Shown: in pieces, positions 6,088 through 6,608 of the stretch | How positions within the stretch are numbered: the stretch's first letter is position 1 | How the letters are laid out: every line of letters starts with the position of its first letter | Assembly (NCBI GenBank): GCA_004299465.1 | Contig: SCST01000370.1 | Coordinates: forward strand, 1-6,608 | Source: Methylovulum sp. | GTDB taxonomy: Bacteria; Pseudomonadota; Gammaproteobacteria; Methylococcales; Methylomonadaceae | Direction: 5' to 3' | Length of the DNA stretch: 6,608 nucleotides | Notes under the pieces: model-generated | Databases searched by the model: none | What the model was told of the DNA's origin: nothing | Seen by the model: only the letters and a program-made list of their open reading frames with translations | Position numbers and translations under genes: made by a program

Positions 6088-6220
6088 CGGCAATATTCAA
6101 AAATGCCCCAGTCGTTCAGGGTTTATTATGCAGGTAAATGTCCTACAGCAGGATTTGCCGGTTTTAAAGGCGGTTCAATCTGTCGCATGCCTCATTATCA
6201 GGAAATGATCCAGGCTAGGC

Positions 6221-6258
6221 GGTGGTATATTTGAATATTATAAAACTCAAATATCACC
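6221..6258. promoter_or_regulatory. Inverted repeat around the -10 element: candidate operator
   Basis: ATATTTGA (6227-6234) and TCAAATAT (6247-6254) are exact inverted half-sites whose centres are 20 bp apart, two helical turns. GGTG (6221-6224) and CACC (6255-6258) extend the pairing past a 2-nt GT bulge, to 12 bp in total. The spacer holds the perfect TATAAT of the cluster's putative promoter. A dimeric regulator bound here would occlude polymerase. It does not match the FNR, Fur or CueR site patterns I know. Confidence 0.45.
6237..6242 (-). promoter_or_regulatory. Putative -10 element of the cluster promoter
   Basis: The minus strand reads TATAAT, identical to the sigma70 -10 consensus, 150 nt before the first gene. 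At 16-18 bp upstream there is no good -35 (only TGGTTT or ATGGTT), so the promoter would be weak or activator-dependent. No competing promoter stands out between here and the first gene. Confidence 0.4.
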
Positions 6259-6489
6259 AAACCATTACTCAAGGCAACCCGCAAAAAATAACCCCCAAAT
6301 ACAATAGAACGCAAATGACCTGTCCATAGACCACCCTTGTGGTGGCATCCATGCAGTCGTATTTTTGGTTGATTTATCGTGTATTTTATTTATTGCGAAT
6401 TGCCCAAGCCAACAGATCAAGCAAAACCCATGCCTAATTAATTAGTTATTATTAATCAATGCATTAAAAAAACACGACACCTTAAAATA

Positions 6490-6540
6490 ATTAAACTAGG
6501 TTATATCCCCTACTTATCGCGCCAAATAACCCAGTTTAAT
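6490..6540. repeat. AT-rich 15-bp inverted repeat with 21-nt loop
   Basis: The arms 6490-6504 (ATTAAACTAGGTTAT) and 6526-6540 (ATAACCCAGTTTAAT) pair at 14 of 15 positions. The one mismatch is A-C in plus-strand RNA but becomes a G-U wobble in minus-strand RNA, so the stem is complete only for a minus transcript. No T-run follows on either side. It may be an operator, a transcript 3' structure or a small mobile-element remnant. Confidence 0.4.
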
Positions 6541-6584
6541 AAAAAACACTAGCTTATTTCATGAGTTGCCAACTGGGTACCGTT

Positions 6585-6603
6585 AAAAAAACCGCTCGCC
6601 GGC
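6585..6603 (-). terminator. Possible tail of a Rho-independent terminator from a gene beyond the right edge
   Basis: On the minus strand GCCGGCGAGCGG is followed directly by seven T. That is the form of a terminator 3' arm plus U-tract. The 5' arm would lie outside the window, and inside it only a 3-bp CCG/CGG hairpin can form. If real, it isolates the cluster from an upstream minus-strand gene. Confidence 0.25.
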
Positions 6604-6608
6604 AGGTA

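Larger units (their letters stand above)
6094..6608. other. Non-coding upstream region of the cluster
   Basis: No convincing gene is seen in these 515 bases. The part next to the cluster (6094-6236) would be a leader of about 145 nt. The rest is AT-rich with many stops in all frames, and contains the promoter/operator candidate, a short CCACC/GGTGG hairpin (6331-6345), a TTAATTAATTA-rich patch (6435-6465) and the 15-bp inverted repeat at 6490-6540. A plus-strand ATG at 6561 opens a frame of 16 codons to the window edge but has no ribosome site. Confidence 0.6.

Noticed and set aside
6191..6200. Fur box half-site (GATAATGA on the minus strand)
   Set aside because: Only one half-site is seen. 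The adjoining bases do not continue the 7-1-7 inverted pattern.
6128..6208. Plus-strand 26-codon frame with an AGGG upstream
   Set aside because: It is short, has no recognisable motif and lies in the leader of the opposite-strand cluster. Chance is the simpler explanation.
6561..6608. Plus-strand ATG with 16 open codons to the right edge
   Set aside because: There is no ribosome site, and the A-run and GC block at 6585-6603 read better as the end of a minus-strand terminator. It is too short to judge.
1..6608. CRISPR array, tRNA, rRNA or intact insertion sequence
   Set aside because: No regularly spaced direct repeats, cloverleaf or ribosomal sequence, or transposase frame was seen on either strand.

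Overview
The window carries one minus-strand gene cluster of seven genes. It reads from about position 6240 down to 241, and an eighth gene begins at position 58 and runs off the left edge. Cell-envelope architecture (Sec signal peptides, a lipoprotein box, an outer-membrane beta-barrel ending in an aromatic residue) means a Gram-negative host. The roughly 50% GC coding sequence, the AT-rich intergenic DNA and a half palindrome of a type I associate with gammaproteobacterial genomes suggest a gammaproteobacterium. This is a guess; a methanotroph-like host would fit a copper theme, but nothing in the window proves it.

Layout in transcription order: (1) 6087-5779, a small anchored periplasmic protein of unknown family; (2) 5795-4482, a FtsX/MacB-type ABC permease; (3) 4478-3798, its LolD/MacB-type ATPase; (4) 3801-2788, a polytopic membrane protein with a CC pair and an HHCPFCxxM motif; (5) 2706-2185, a stand-alone NosL-family protein; (6) 2188-1655, a TlpA-like thioredoxin lipoprotein; (7) 1671-241, a fusion of a NosL domain to an outer-membrane beta-barrel; (8) 58-1, the signal peptide of a truncated next gene. 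Genes 1-2, 3-4, 5-6 and 6-7 overlap, and 2-3 are 3 nt apart. The only sizeable internal gap (2707-2787) holds a strong GC hairpin. A perfect TATAAT lying between the arms of an inverted repeat (6221-6258) is the best promoter/operator candidate.

NosL proteins are periplasmic Cu(I) chaperones of nitrous oxide reductase assembly, but no other nos gene is present here. The set instead looks like an envelope-spanning metal (most likely copper) or thiol relay. Its parts would be a barrel-tethered NosL domain at the outer membrane, a soluble NosL, a thiol-redox lipoprotein, a Cys/His/Met-bearing inner-membrane protein and an ATP-driven FtsX-type transporter. The domain calls are well supported. The joint function is inference.

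The right 515 bases (6094-6608) contain no convincing gene. They hold the cluster leader, the promoter/operator candidate, an AT-rich 15-bp inverted repeat and, at the very edge, a GC block followed by a T-run that may be the tail of a terminator from a gene outside the window.
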